DNA of 64,000 nucleotides from Calliopsis andreniformis (Eukaryota; Arthropoda; Insecta; Hymenoptera; Andrenidae): positions 1,426,001 through 1,490,000 of the forward strand of contig NC_135073.1 of the NCBI RefSeq assembly GCF_051401765.1, written 5' to 3'. Of this stretch, positions 32,503-43,459 are shown one piece after another; within the stretch, counting starts at the first letter, position 1; each line of letters opens with the position of its first letter. The notes beneath the pieces are model-generated. The model was not told the DNA's origin, did no database searches, and saw only the letters and a list, made by a program, of their open reading frames with translations. The translations under genes and the position numbers were made by a program.

Positions 32503-32938
32503 GTAACATCCCATTCTTCTGCGGTGGTTGCTAATTGCTCCAATGCAAAACCAGTGTTGGTTTTCGCACCGTGTGGTTATCGCAATGGTTTTGCGACAGC
32601 GCGATTTTTCGCGCCGGTCGGTAACAACACAAATCTGCTTCGTGCAGGCGGCATCGACCTGTCGCCACGGAAATGGGTAATCTCATTTCGCGGACTACCT
32701 CCGCGGAGGGCAGAAAGGGATTATTTACTATTTGTTGGACTAGTTCGACGTCTTGTTCGGCAGTAGTTTTACGATGCCTCCCTCCGTCCCTATTCCACCC
32801 TCTTGGACTTTCCTGATCCAAAATCGCACAGTTTTTTTTTGAACATGCCAATCGCGCACTAATTTCCCCTACATTAAATCCTCTCTCCCAATACGCGGTA
32901 ATTCGCGCCCTATCTATAGCGGAAATATTAGGAGCCAT
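32503..32938 (-). pseudogene. Outer Tc1-like transposase, N-terminal half
   Basis: MAPNISAIDRARITAYWERG with GFNVGEISARLACSKKN is a helix-turn-helix start, then GGRHRKTTAEQDVELVQQIV and a second DNA-binding block. A one- or two-base shift near 32570-32590 moves the frame (HWSN stop in one frame, L-E-Q-L-A-T-T-A in the next). It reads into the TA where the inner element sits. Confidence 0.68.
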
Positions 32939-32939
32939 C

Positions 32940-33284
32940 GTGCTAAGTGTCGCAGATGAATGTTGGAGGACTAATGAAAATGATATTAATAATCAAAAGT
33001 GGACATACCCTGAAATTATTTCCTTTCATTCCCACTCCTTTCTCCTCACAAATAAGTAAACAATTAAAACAAGGCATTTTGTAGAAGCTTACAGAAATAA
33101 AATTACGACTTAGCATTAAGTAACTGGACAAAGATAGGTCGAAGAAGGTAATTAAGAAAAGAGAAAAGAATTAAAAAGAAATTAGAAATAAAAAATACAT
33201 ATCTCACACTGAGCGTGGCGAAGAAAGGAGTTTCTGCGCTGGTTTCGCGCCAGAGAGCGAATATAATACTAATTAATCACTATC
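32940..33284. other. Spacer between outer Tc1 and gypsy D
   Basis: AT-rich. 33190-33262 contains the inverted counterpart of the 29083-29165 block (ggtttcgcgccagagagcg on the plus strand). No ORF is recognised, and no LTR of gypsy D is found here. Confidence 0.4.
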
Positions 33285-34600
33285 CTAATTGAAACCAGCC
33301 TGAAAACGCTCCGGAAACCGGACAGATCTACCATATCTAGTTCTGAAACGATTCGGATCAATCGCTTCACGTGATGTAGTCGCTTCGCGCGACGCAATTA
33401 CTTCTCGCGACGCTGTTTGAGGACTCTCAATCGTTCGATCCTTATTATTACTACCCACTATTAGCTGTGATTCGCTAGCTGTTTCCCGAATATCGTCAGA
33501 GATAATGAACGCTGGCTTCAACCAATCAATGCTAACTTTTACACATTTATCCTTGATTTTAATGTCGAATGTTTTCTCGCCTCGTTCTATTACTTCAAAT
33601 GGTCCGTCGTATGGTGCTTGTAACGGAGATCTAACCGCATCATGACGTAGAAAATCATAAGGAGTAGTTGATAACTCTTTATGTACAAATATTCTTCTAT
33701 TACCATGTCGCGTGACCGGTTGCGGTTTAACAGTGTCTATACGACGTTTCAAACGAGCGACAAATTCAGAATTCACATTCTCATTGCTAAATTTGAAAAA
33801 TTCCGTCGGCAATCGAATTCTTGTGCCATAAATAATTTCGGCTGGTGACGCTTTTAAATCGGCTTTAATTACGGTACGAATATCAAGCAAAACGATAGGC
33901 AAAATGTCAACCCAATTCTCTGTATTATGACATTTAATGACTGTCTTTAATTGACGATGGAATCTTTCAATCATTCCATTAGCTTGGGGGTGATACGCCG
34001 TTGTGTAAATGTGCTCGGTACCTAACATCTTACACAATTCCCCAAAAAGTTACGACTCAAACTGACGTCCTTGGTTCAGTGGTGATGCGTAAAGGAACTC
34101 CAAAGCGTGCAATCCATGTCGAAATTAACTCTGAAGCAACCGTCGACGCTTCCATATTAACTATGGGGATAGCTTCAGGCCAACGTGAGAAACGGTCAAT
34201 GCAGGTCAAACAATATCTGTATCCTTGACAGAGCTGCATAGCTATTAAGTCAATGTGCAAATGTTCGAACCGCACAGCCAAATCTTTGTATGAACCTATG
34301 GGTGCTGAGACATGCCTGAATTTTGCATTTCTGACATGGAATACACTGCTTTGTCCAATTACGCACATCCACATTGATCGCAGGCCATACGAAAGGATCA
34401 GTTACCAACTTTTGGGTCGCTCTCACTCCTGGGTGTGATAACCCATGAATAGAATTAAAAATCTTATAACGCAGTGCCTTCGGTACAAAAGGCCTGACTG
34501 TGTTTCCAGTGACGTCATAGAAAATCTCTACATTCTGTTCTGGAAACCGTATTTTCTTTAAATTCAATGCTCCTGTGTTCGAACTTAGAATCTCGCGCAA
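33285..34600 (-). pseudogene. Gypsy D integrase
   Basis: The zinc region is HGLSHPGVRATQKLV... [10 protein letters not shown]. The core has [20 protein letters not shown] (first Asp), then [12 protein letters not shown], where the second Asp box is shifted and mutated (T-T-E-P-R or, in another frame, L-N-Q-G-R-Q-F), then TTAYHPQANGMIERFHRQLK (Glu) and the C-terminal YDGPFEVIERGEKTFDIKI and VSIDWLKPAF blocks. There are three reading frames across the domain. The tail is rich in SREA repeats. Confidence 0.78.
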
Positions 34601-35971
34601 CTCTTCATCTTCCCTTTGTGCAAGTTCGAGAGTGTAATGGTCGACAGCTCTCGAAATTGCTTCAACTCGGGACAGTGCATCGGCAACCTGTTTCCCAAAC
34701 CCTTAACGTGACGAATGTCCGTCGTAAACTGGCTGATATAGTCAAGGTGACGCAATTGACGCGGAGAACACTTCTCCAATTTTTGTTTAAACGCGTACCT
34801 TAAAGGCTTATGATCTGTAAATACTACGAATTGTCTCCTCTCGACTGCGTGTCGAAAATATTTAATAGCGCTGTATATCGCTAACAGCTGGCGATCATAC
34901 GCACTATATTTTCTTTGCGCTGGAGACAAGGTCTTTGTCAAAAAACCTAGAGGTTGCCACGCGTTGTGCACACGTTGCTGCAATGCTGCCCCCATAGCGT
35001 AGTCTGAGGCGTCAACAATTATGTTGATCGGTGCCCCAGACACAGGATAAGTTAACAAAACTGCATTAGCAAGGGCGAGTTTTGAGGAAACGAATGCGCG
35101 TTCCGCGTCCCGAGTAAACGTTACAGGTGCGTTGCCTTTCTTGGCACCCTTTAGAAACTCGTTAAGTGGAAGCAAAATTTCCGCAGCTCCCGGGATGAAA
35201 CGCCGATAAAAATTAATCATCCCTAAAAACCTACGTAGTTCCATTATCGTCTTCGGAACTGGATATTTATTTATAGCTTCTACCCATTCATCTAAAAGTC
35301 TAATACCTTGAGCATTTACTAAATATCCTAAAAACGAAATGGTTTCCACACCAAAAATACATTTCGCCGGATTTATAACTACACTGTACTGGCTTAATCT
35401 TTTAAAAAGAATAGTGAGGTGTTCGAGATGCTGTTGTTCGTTATCGGAAGCGATTAAAAAGTCGTCAATATATGCGAAGACGAAATCTAGACCGCGTATT
35501 ATCTCGTCGACAAACCGCTGGCATGTTTGCGCTGCGTTACGCAAACCGAACATCATGTTTCGTCGCTTCGAAAAGACCAAACGAAGTCGTAATAGCAGTT
35601 TTGGAAATATCCTCCGATGCTACAGGAATTTAATGATACGCACGAACTAAATCTATTTTAGAAAATAACTTTTTACCATGCAAATTCTGCGCAAAATCCT
35701 CTATATGAGGCGGAGAATATCTGTCCGGAATAGTTCGGGCATTTAGGGCCCGATAATCCCCGCAAGGTCGCAAGGATCCATCCTTCTTGGGGACGACGTG
35801 AAGGGGAGAGGCCCAAGCGCTCTTCGAAGGGCTGAGAACTCCCTGCCGTATCATGAGGTCGAATTCGGCCTTGATATCCCGAAGCCGATCAGTCTGACGT
35901 TTGAGCCAAACGTCTCGGCTTGCTGAAAACCGGTGGTCCGGTCGTCGTTTCGATGTAATGCCGAACCTCAT
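34585..35971 (-). pseudogene. Gypsy D reverse transcriptase and RNase H
   Basis: The RT start (35971-35630) has [20 protein letters not shown] and [15 protein letters not shown]. After a frame break, FGLRNAAQTCQRFVDEIIRG and FAYIDDFLIASDN carry the active site (YIDD). Then come the thumb, RRFLGMINFYRRFIPGA, and RNase H: NIIVDASDYAMGAALQ, LSPAQRKYSAYDRQLLAI, FTDHKPLRYAF and a final H-V-K-G-L-G-N. The 331-codon ORF from RT to connection is otherwise well preserved. Confidence 0.82.
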
Positions 35972-36506
35972 GCTTCACTAGCTCCTTCCCAAAGACTGGT
36001 GGCCGTGTCAAATTCGGAAATTCGGCCAACAAACGATGATATTCGGACTCCCCGATTACCGTCTTGATGGACGCGATCTCTCTATTGGCTTTACACCCAC
36101 TACTTGTGAGTTTGGTGATTGAATCCACCAAGCGTCCGTTCCGCGAGTCGACTAGTAAACCATAATGGCTTAAAAAATCGATCCCGATAATGGATATCTT
36201 AACATCTGCAATAACGAAACGCCATGTAAAACTTCGGCGTAAAGACAAATCTAATTCCAATGCAATGGTGCCGTACATTGCAATTTTTGATCCATTAGCC
36301 GCAAACAATTGATATTCACACTTTTCTGCGAGTCTGTGCACTTTTTCACGAGGATATACACATAAGTCTGCGCCAGTATCTACGAGAAAGGATAGTTTTG
36401 AACGGCGATCCACAACAAAAATGCGGCGAGAATTGGAACCGTCCACTGCCGCGCTCATGAACGGCTTCTCTATTTTCCCGCACGCCAATTGCAAGGCTCG
36501 CGGCAC
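35889..36506 (-). pseudogene. Gypsy D protease region
   Basis: LSFLVDTGADLCVYPREKVH is the aspartic protease active site (D-T-G). FVIADVKISIIGIDFLSHYG is the second conserved block. It is 205 codons long and overlaps gag and RT in other frames, so frame changes separate it from both. Confidence 0.75.
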
Positions 36507-36951
36507 TTCGTCGATTCTTCACCGAAACGGTGGTGGTGGTGGTGGTGGTGGTGGTGGTGGTGGTGGTACCAACACATCCCATTGAAATTTTGTTGTCTTC
36601 TATGCGGAGTCTTGCTTCTTCCATGAGACTGGCTGCGTCTGCGTCCTCTTCTTGCCGAATGACGGTGACCCTTAGCCAACGCACTCACGTGCAGGGTTAA
36701 TTGTCTTACTTGCTCCTGCAACTGCTGCATTTCAGAGCCTCCAGATACTGCCGATACACGTCGAGACTCAAGCTGGATCTCGTGAATTCGGTCAGCCATC
36801 TCAATAAAGACTGCTGAGTCCTTCTCCGAAGAGGCAGCTAACACCCGCTGCGTGCTGGCAGGCAACCGATTCTTCCACAACGTAAGAATTAACTCATCCC
36901 CCGCGTACAATCACACTCCCGATACATTCGATCACGTCGGGGTCACCAATT
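36346..36951 (-). pseudogene. Gypsy D gag with CAC-repeat (poly-His) tract
   Basis: LTLWKNRLPASTQRVLAASS and KDSAVFIEMADRIHEIQ are the end of a CsRn1-type gag. A 13-unit GGT repeat (36529-36567) gives a His run in one frame and Thr in another, just where the zinc knuckle should be. Its growth probably broke the frame. The gag N-terminus is not clearly open. Confidence 0.65.
36931..36951 (-). promoter_or_regulatory. Gypsy D primer-binding site
   Basis: The minus strand reads TGGTGACCCCGACGTGA three bases after the LTR end (CCTCA-AAT). This is the expected place and type of tRNA primer site for insect gypsy elements. Confidence 0.65.
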
Positions 36952-37275
36952 TGAGGTGATCTATGCGAGAAATAATCAATGCTAATTTGGCACAAAATAC
37001 TTTATTTCATTCTATGTTTGAATGGCAAGCGAGCCACAGCTAGGACGACAGTCTCGAGAGACGCTTCGTAGCCATCTGCCCTTTCGTTAGCGGTACCCAA
37101 AACTTGGGACCTCGATTTTCTGTTAGTAGGGTGACGCGACGACGGAGGAAAAACACATGGCCCACGCGGTTTATTGCATGGCCTGCGCGAGGGCCTACAA
37201 GTCAAACCGACGTTGCCGGCTCGCCGAGAAAATCGTTTTTCCACCGTCTAACGCGTCACCACACTTTTGTTAACA
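36952..37275 (-). repeat. Gypsy D 5' LTR (324 bp)
   Basis: Minus-strand ends are TGTTAACAAAAG and GATCACCTCA. AATAAA-type signals on the minus strand occur near 37170 and 36995. The primer site follows. On the right it borders LINE 1 endonuclease coding sequence, so gypsy D inserted into that LINE. Confidence 0.72.
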
Positions 37276-38232
37276 TAAGGGCAGAAATTTTGTCTGGTCT
37301 AGGGGACTTTTTGTTGCGAAATTGTGTAATGTGATGAGCAGTTTGCCTGGAAGAACACTCGTGGATCAGAAATTGTGATGGTTGATACGTGTTGAGTTGT
37401 TCAAGGAAGTCATTAACCTCAGGCGTGAATATTGATGGTCGGGTTTGAACGTCATTGTGTACGTTGGCAAAGTGGGACGTAAAGATAGTAGCTTTGTCCT
37501 CATCGGAGATACTAACAGTGTTGTTGTAGTGCATGTCTGGGTAAATAGTTTTGGAATTGGTTGAGGTTTTGTAATTTGCCCAGAAGGTGGGGTCAGCCTT
37601 TCGGAGGCTTAGTAGTCGGTTTTTATATTCATCTATTTTGATTCCTTTGAGTTTATGCTGGATGGCACTGGATAGATACTTAGCAGCTCTTTGTAGTAAG
37701 GAACACCCGATCTCTGGTAGTATTTCCGGACTCGTCTTCTCCAGGCAATGAGTGATAGGAGTATAGGATCTCTTGTAAGTCGGGATGTTGAGTCAGATTG
37801 GACGTATGACGTGGATTTTTTCAAAGATAAGTGTAGGAATCTTTCTAATGTGTTGATTTCTTTGTTATTTTCAGTTGGGTTACCTAACGAGGAGTTTAGC
37901 TGATAGGTTGCAGTGTGTTTGTGGTAGATTCCCCAGTCAATCACGGGAGTGGAGTTTGGGGATCTGAGTGGTACAGAAGAAGGAGAGAGAAGTACTAATT
38001 GGTGCTGAGTGCCCGCATCATCTGTGATGGAGCAGTTGAAGTCAGAATTAGATTGAATGAGGAATAGGTCCAGAGTGGAGAGACATCTAGGTGGGGGAGG
38101 GTGAAAGGTGTAGGGAGGCGGATTACATATACGGTAGGCATTGACTAAGGAGTGGTTATAGAGAGCTCTTCCAGATTTGTTTGATCTATAATTGTTCCAG
38201 GAGGATTGCTTTGCATTAGGAGGATAGTTCAC
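37276..38232 (-). pseudogene. LINE 1 endonuclease C-terminus and RT linker
   Basis: SLVNAYRICNPPPYTF and CLSTLDLFLIQSNSDFNCSI are the last endonuclease blocks. The final catalytic block reads I-T-D-D-A-G-T-Q-H where S-D-H is usual. LIAWRRRVRKYYQRSGVPYY is the conserved linker. After a frame change, QFRNKKSPRPDKISALML is the start of RT, broken at the gypsy D LTR. Confidence 0.75.
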
Positions 38233-38239
38233 TGGTCAG

Positions 38240-38935
38240 CTCTTGAATGTCCAGTAGTGGTAGACCTTTTAGAACTACAGAGAATATTTTTTCATCGTTT
38301 GGGGTGTAGGTATGGAATTGTTTATTGCTCTGAATGAGTTTAGATTTCAAGTCTTAATGGCGTGCGATATTTTCAAATTGGATACGTACTCCGGTAGCAA
38401 AGAATTTTAGTTTAAAAGTTTTGCCATAAGTTTCAGTGAGGTTTTGTGTTAACCATGGGATGTTCCCGTCGAAGTTGTTTATGTAGATGGGCGGTGGTTT
38501 AGAAACTCGTAGGGCAGGGTTGTTATCAGGATCACCTGTGTGGGAGTTAGAATTTTTGATAGAAGGTTGTTGTGTATTGATACTTATAAATATTCACAAT
38601 GATCGGACAATTCTTTAACGCCGTAGTACGACTGTAAACTGCGACGACTGTTGCGTACTTTTTACACGCACCCGTTCCACGTGCTCTGATCTCGAACAAC
38701 AACGCGTCGCAACCACGACTTCGTGAATCGTCGCCCTCGGTCGGGTCACGTGACTCGGCATCACGCGGCACGTTCAAACGCGTGTATATCATAAAGGTTC
38801 TGGGTGTTTAGTAGATTTGGCAGGATGGTTAAATGGATGGAAAAGATTCGAGAAGCTGAAATCTGTTTTTAGTGGTGACAGGGTGATGCAGCTCAACCTC
38901 CATCGGGTCAGTAGTCAAATAAGTCAAAATATGTG
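38240..38935 (-). pseudogene. LINE 1 ORF1 fragments
   Basis: Minus frames give M-E-V-E-L-H-H-P-V-T-T-K-N-R-F (38900) and, after a roughly 230-bp insertion (38560-38790), P-P-P-I-Y-I-N-N-F-D-G, L-K-F-F-A-T-G-V-R-I-Q-F-E and V-V-L-K-G-L-P (38500-38250). This matches the ORF1 region just before the C2HC knuckles of the other LINE copies. Several stops. Confidence 0.65.
38560..38795. other. GC-rich insertion in LINE 1 ORF1
   Basis: It interrupts ORF1 between two alignable parts. A minus-strand ORF of 81 codons (RDAESRDPTEGDDSRSRGCD) shows no recognised domain. Identity unknown. Confidence 0.35.
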
Positions 38936-39282
38936 AGAGACAACACATGTACTGGTTTCATGAGGTTTCATGACCTACAAAATAACAGGTCGGATAACCT
39001 ATCATTCTGTTCTTTACAAGTAAATAATATGGTATATAGTCATCTCATTTGTATGCTAGTGGGTCATAACGTTATTGCATCACACTACATTGTTCAAATG
39101 ATTATTACCATACAAATCAACGCATTCATGCAGTATTTACTTGACATAAAAAGTTAAATTGACAAGTCCTTTGATACAGACAAAGTTCATAGCAATTATA
39201 CTTCTAGTCTCGTTCTTCGAGATTACATGGTAGTAGATCTCGTTCCGCTAGATGTCACAACGTTCAGAGTTTGCAAAAATCC
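38936..39282. other. Non-coding spacer
   Basis: No gene, repeat or RNA seen. Confidence 0.35.
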
Positions 39283-39705
39283 CTATACCCCGATCCTCCT
39301 ACTTCCAGCGTCGGAAGTTGCATCGGAGTCAAAAATAGTGGAGGTATCTATAGCGTTGTCCCTCTTCTCAAGTGCTCGATGATAAGTATCTGATATAGAT
39401 AATTCATTAATAATACGTAACACATTAAAGTTAAGCATATTAAAGTTGAATTTATAGAAATCATGCTTTAATGAAAAAAATATACTTGTTGAGCCAAACC
39501 ACTTGACAATATAGCAAGTTTCCCACTCCATATCACCTTCTGATGATGGAGTATTTCCTTCAATAATAAGTTTATTGCATTTATATGAACTCTTCACATG
39601 GCCGGGCCACGCACATTTACTTTTATTCACATCCATCCAGCAGGATGGGATCACCTGCACACCATCAGAGAACTCCATAATCGAATATTTCTTCAACATT
39701 TTCAT
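39283..39705 (-). CDS. Hypothetical protein with EFSDG..VIPSCW start
   Basis: An open frame of 140 codons from Met at 39705. The beginning (YSIMEFSDGVQVIPSCWMDV, then KCAWPG and EWETCYIVKWFGSTS) resembles the N-terminal module of uncharacterised insect proteins that pair it with a DUF4806-like C-terminus and are often scattered among repeats. That C-terminus is not seen here; the frame ends DATSDAGSRRIGV. Expression and function are unknown. It could be a first exon or a decayed copy. Confidence 0.4.
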   Translation of the reverse strand: MKMLKKYSIMEFSDGVQVIPSCWMDVNKSKCAWPGHVKSSYKCNKLIIEGNTPSSEGDMEWETCYIVKWFGSTSIFFSLKHDFYKFNFNMLNFNVLRIINELSISDTYHRALEKRDNAIDTSTIFDSDATSDAGSRRIGV

Positions 39706-41159
39706 ACTAAAAAGTAATCGAGAATTTTTTTGAAAATTTCACCACAGGTTAATACTGAATATTGCACAGCGTTGCTTTGTCGGTATGCGTATATACAGGG
39801 TGTCCAAAACTAAATGCGGGAGCCGGAAATAGGAGATTTCTGGGGTGATTCAAAACTACATTTTCCTTTGCAAAAATGTGCTCCGAAGCTTTGTTAACGA
39901 GTTATTAACGAAAAACCCCGACCAATGAGAGAGCGCGAATACAGAACGCTCGGCCGACCAGCGACAGAGCACAAGCGACGCGGAGCGCTTGCTATTCACC
40001 CTGTTCGAGGCTTGTACAAAAAACTCAAAATGTTTACGTCAATGCTCAATTTCTCCTAAACTATTGGATGAAAAATTATGAAAAAAATCAGGACCAAGTT
40101 AACTATTGAAACACATATTATAGAATTTTTTCAGATTTTTAAATTAATTATCCAAGTTGTAAAAAATAAAAAACGACGAAAAAGAATTTAAAAATGCCGA
40201 TTTAGTAAAGTAATGCCATAGTAAAAAAAATAAAAAGCAATGTTTTCGCAGTTCCTACGGATTGTACGTTATTTTACTGTGTATTAAAACATTGAAAACT
40301 GTACAAGAATACTTATTTCATAATGAATAAACGAAAATTGGACGTATTAGTTGCTGTAATCGGTCAAAAGTACGGAAACATTGATTTTTATTTTTTTAAT
40401 TATGACGGACCAAAACAAATAATGATTAAATAAATTGAGATTAATAATAGGACTCTAGTAATATGAGTAATTACTATCGGTAAGACTCACCCATTCGGAG
40501 AGGAATTGACCTGCTGCTTGAACACCTGCTCCATTGGGTCACTGTGCTGATCGCGATCATTGGGGGATGATGCCCAGGTAGCGTTGATCGTAGGTACAAC
40601 ACCACGAAAAGCCACCTTTTATTTACAACACTTCGCGGTCACTAACATTGATCACATCACCAAACGAGCACTTGACTTTTTATTGACCGACAACCGATTA
40701 TTTTGAAACGTTCTGCGGCATTCCGTAAATAAAAACAAGATTTTACACAGTTCCGCGGCGAAATTACGATCGATACTGACGACTTTTTCCGAAGTCTCTT
40801 TCCTCGTGTCCTCGCATCCTTCCAGCGCGACTTCTCAGGGTGTAGTTTCGTCGAAATACTCGAATTTGATTTGTTAGTTGACACCAACGAGGTTGGATCT
40901 TCCTCGATTACTTTTTTTAGTGGAGGTGGTAGTCTCCTTCGAGTCGAAAAAGTCACAAGCAAATTCATGGGGAAAAGCAAAGGTATACCGGATTACCGTA
41001 GAAGACCGTAACGAGTGTCTCGCAGATGTGGTCGTTTTTGATCACAGGTATTGCCTAATTCGGAGAAGCTGTTGTATTGCGCTCGTATTTTACCGATGGC
41101 GGAGTGGGGAGCTTCCGATGAGTCAGTCTAATCATAAACAAAAATAATTATTAACCATC
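39706..41159. other. Mostly non-coding; LINE 2 ORF2 missing
   Basis: Contains a CAGGGTGTCC start near 39796 and CACCCTG near 40001, AT-rich sequence to 40450, then a GC-richer part (40480-41135) with a minus-strand ORF (40657-40980, SRWKDARTRGKRLRKKS) of no recognised family. LINE 2 sequence stops a few bases past its ORF1 end (about 41150). Confidence 0.35.
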
Positions 41160-41547
41160 GTATTTTGCTACTATTTCTGCCATTATGATTGCTTGTTCCA
41201 TTATTAACTTGATTTATTAGTCTTTGATTTAGTTCTCTAACTATTTAGAATATTTTCCCTATGTCACAAATTGAATTTAGCTGATGAATTTCTTCCATTG
41301 TTGCTGCAAAGATGTTATTAAGTGGTGGGTGCTGTGCTGCCTCTTGGTTTGTGTTGCTACTTCTATTTGCTGTTTGCTCTGTGTATGATGGTCTGTTTTG
41401 CGCAACTCTGTTCTGTTCTATTGTGTATTCCTTGGTGCTATTCGCTTGATTAGTAAGGTTAGACCAGTTGGGTATTTGTGGGGCTTGTGTGATCTGTGTG
41501 TTGTTAACCTGATTGTTGCTTTTTTCTTTTTTTTCTAGGTATCTAAT
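41160..41547 (-). pseudogene. LINE 2 ORF1 C-terminus
   Basis: RYLEKKEKSNNQVNNTQITQ, SYTEQTANRSSNTNQ and TMEEIHQLNSICDIGKIF match the ORF1 end of LINE 4 (EIHQLNSICDLRKIY). A stop follows GKIF; the remaining V-R-E-L-N-Q block is still readable to about 41160. The helical, Gln/Asn-rich tail may aid ORF1 multimerisation. Confidence 0.7.
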
Positions 41548-42835
41548 ATGAGGGTTGATTGTCGGTAGAGGTGTTAGACAAGAGATTTTCCCTGCGTCGA
41601 GCTGCCGTGAGCTCGAGGCAGGGCAACCTGATAACTTCGCCGTATCCGCCCTGCAAGTCGCTCGACAAAAGGACAAATTGTCCAGATGGGCGCCAGGCAC
41701 TTTCGTGCCAACTACAACGAAAAACTAACAACGATATGCGACCCTTGCAGTGCAGGTGCGGCGGCAATCCTCCGCTAGCTCGGCGAAAGAGGAAAGGTCG
41801 TGGTTCGGACGCGCAGAGGAATCGAGCCCTCACGCCAAGGCAAAGACGAAACGCTTATTATCTTCCACAGATGTTTATTCGATATTACGACACCGTGCAG
41901 ACGGCACGGTTACGGAAGATTACAGGTGGTCAGGACAGAAACAAACACGTGTCCTAACAATTTTGGCACACGCGTACTCGCCCGTTACAAAAGTTGTGTC
42001 GTTCGTAATGACACCGAAATAAGCTAACAAGACGATAAATCACGCAATACCGCGATATCAGAGATGCCCTGGAGGAAACCCGAATTGCGCCTAGCACTAA
42101 CGGCACTCCGTGCCCGGTAATTAGACCAAGGTAATCTGTGCAGCTTACCCTAAATTCCGCTTACCGTCTATATCGAGTCGCGTGTCGGTAACGAGTGACG
42201 ACGCTCGGCACGCGCGCATGCGACTCCCCTGATTCGCGGCACGTTCCTCCCCCACGCAAACGCTACAGCCTCTCTGCGTACTCGCTATGGTTCAGGTGCG
42301 TATGCGAGGAGCGAAGCCCCGCTCCTCTCCGGCGACAATCCGCATTTCCTCGGTATCGTGGAGACTTCCCCAGGACTTCCTATGGCTCCTGCCGCCTGGA
42401 CAACGATCTCCAGGCTCGCTTCCACCCTCGCCTTCCGATTGAGCCGTTGTAGAAGGGCAGCACCGTGGGACTGTCCCTCAGCTGGTTGGTAGATTTTCCT
42501 CAGGCTCTCTGGTCCACCGCGGAGGCGGCAAGTCCCTCAACTCCGAGGGTGGAGGGCCCCTGTACCATCCGGTGTAAATACGGCGCCTAAATCTGGAAAC
42601 TGCACGGCCAGGGGACGGAGACGGCCTCAGGATCCCTCAGGTCTCTTCTACGGCCCTGAAACGTCGCGCGCGCTCTACACGGAGGTACCCGAAATTAGTG
42701 ATGATTCCAAATTCACGATATTTTCCTCCAGGAGTCGTCTGTCAGCATGTGTTCCGTAAGGGGGCCGTACGGTCCTTCTTTTCGTTAAGTTTTCGTAATT
42801 CCGCAAATGGGGACGGCGCCGTGCACAACGTCATA
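41548..42835 (-). repeat. Unknown 1.26-kb LTR-like element, copy 1
   Basis: It splits LINE 2 ORF1 next to a C2HC block, with CTAAT on each side (41543-41547, 42836-42840). It is similar along its length to copy 2 at 43460-44715 and in the same orientation. The minus strand has an AATAAA near 41873. There is no ORF with recognised domains. It is GC-rich in its middle, unlike its host LINE. Confidence 0.6.
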
Positions 42836-43459
42836 CTAATTAGTGACGGACATCCGCTGTAATTCGCCGGGTGATTTTCTTTACAATTGAAGCATGTTGC
42901 TGGTATATCAGGGTGTTTTGTGCATGATCTTGTTTCATGGTTTCCACTACATTTTAGGCAGTTTGGTGCCTTATTACAGTTTCTTGCCAGGTGCCCAAAC
43001 GCTTGGCACCTAAAACACTGTATATGATTTTTAGATCCATTGTATTTCTCCCAGTATATTCTGGTGTAAAAGAGATGATTAACTTTCCTAATATCTTGGA
43101 AAGAGATTCCTGGGGGGAAATTTATTTTAAAAGTTGGCCTACTATTGTATTTATGTATATTGTAACAGCTGATGGGGTTTAATCCTTTGCTTTTTAACTC
43201 ATTTAGTGCTTCTTCTGATGTAGTATCTTCTAACCCTTTTAAAACTACGGTTAAGGTGTTTTGGTCCGGTGTAGAGAAGGTATGGTATTCTATTTTATCT
43301 TGTTTTACTGCTGCTAAGAAACTGTTGTAATTTTTCATTTCAAAACGTTGAATTTTAGTTTGCTTTCCTATGCATTTCACTTCGAATTTATTCCCTACTG
43401 TGTCTTTTAGGGCGTTAGTGAATTCCCTTAATGATGAAGATCTAGGTGTGTGTAGATAT
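42836..43459 (-). pseudogene. LINE 2 ORF1 core with three C2HC knuckles
   Basis: KIQRFEMKNYNSFLAAVKQD, YHTFSTPDQNTLTVVLKGLE (PRE_C2HC-like), INFPPGISFQDIRKVNHLFY, then CFRCQAFGHLARNC, CLKCSGNHETRSC and CFNCKENHPANYSGC. These knuckles bind the element's RNA. The frame is open from 43380 to the insertion at 42835. Confidence 0.8.

Larger units (their letters stand above)
30321..32938 (-). mobile_element. Outer Tc1-like element interrupted by inner Tc1
   Basis: The N-terminal half (32503-32938) and C-terminal half (30321-30910) of one transposase are separated by the inner Tc1 element at a TA. Once the insert is removed the codons run D-V-T-I-W-V-D-E-K-V-F across the junction. Terminal repeats of the outer element were not fixed. 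Confidence 0.7.
33285..37275 (-). mobile_element. Ty3/gypsy element D (CsRn1-like), 5' LTR only
   Basis: The minus-strand order is LTR (37275-36952), primer site, gag, protease, RT, RNase H and integrase to a stop at 33285. The RT blocks YIDDFLIASDN and INPAKCIFG resemble the CsRn1 group. Several frame changes make it inactive. No matching 3' LTR follows. Confidence 0.75.
37276..38935 (-). mobile_element. Jockey-type LINE 1, internally deleted
   Basis: ORF1 pieces (38935-38800 and 38540-38240) run straight into the second half of the ORF2 endonuclease (38232 to 37276). The ORF1 zinc knuckles and the first half of the endonuclease are missing. RT is cut off by gypsy D on the left. Confidence 0.7.

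Noticed and set aside
36529..36567. Poly-His run as a functional metal-binding domain
   Set aside because: It comes from a GGT microsatellite inside a frame-broken gag.
39796..40004. CAGGGTGTCC...CACCCTG as a small DNA transposon
   Set aside because: Only seven bases match as inverted ends and the flanks show no duplication.
40480..41135. agactcacccattcgg and cgatgagtcagtct as inverted ends
   Set aside because: The match is weak with several mismatches and unequal spacing.
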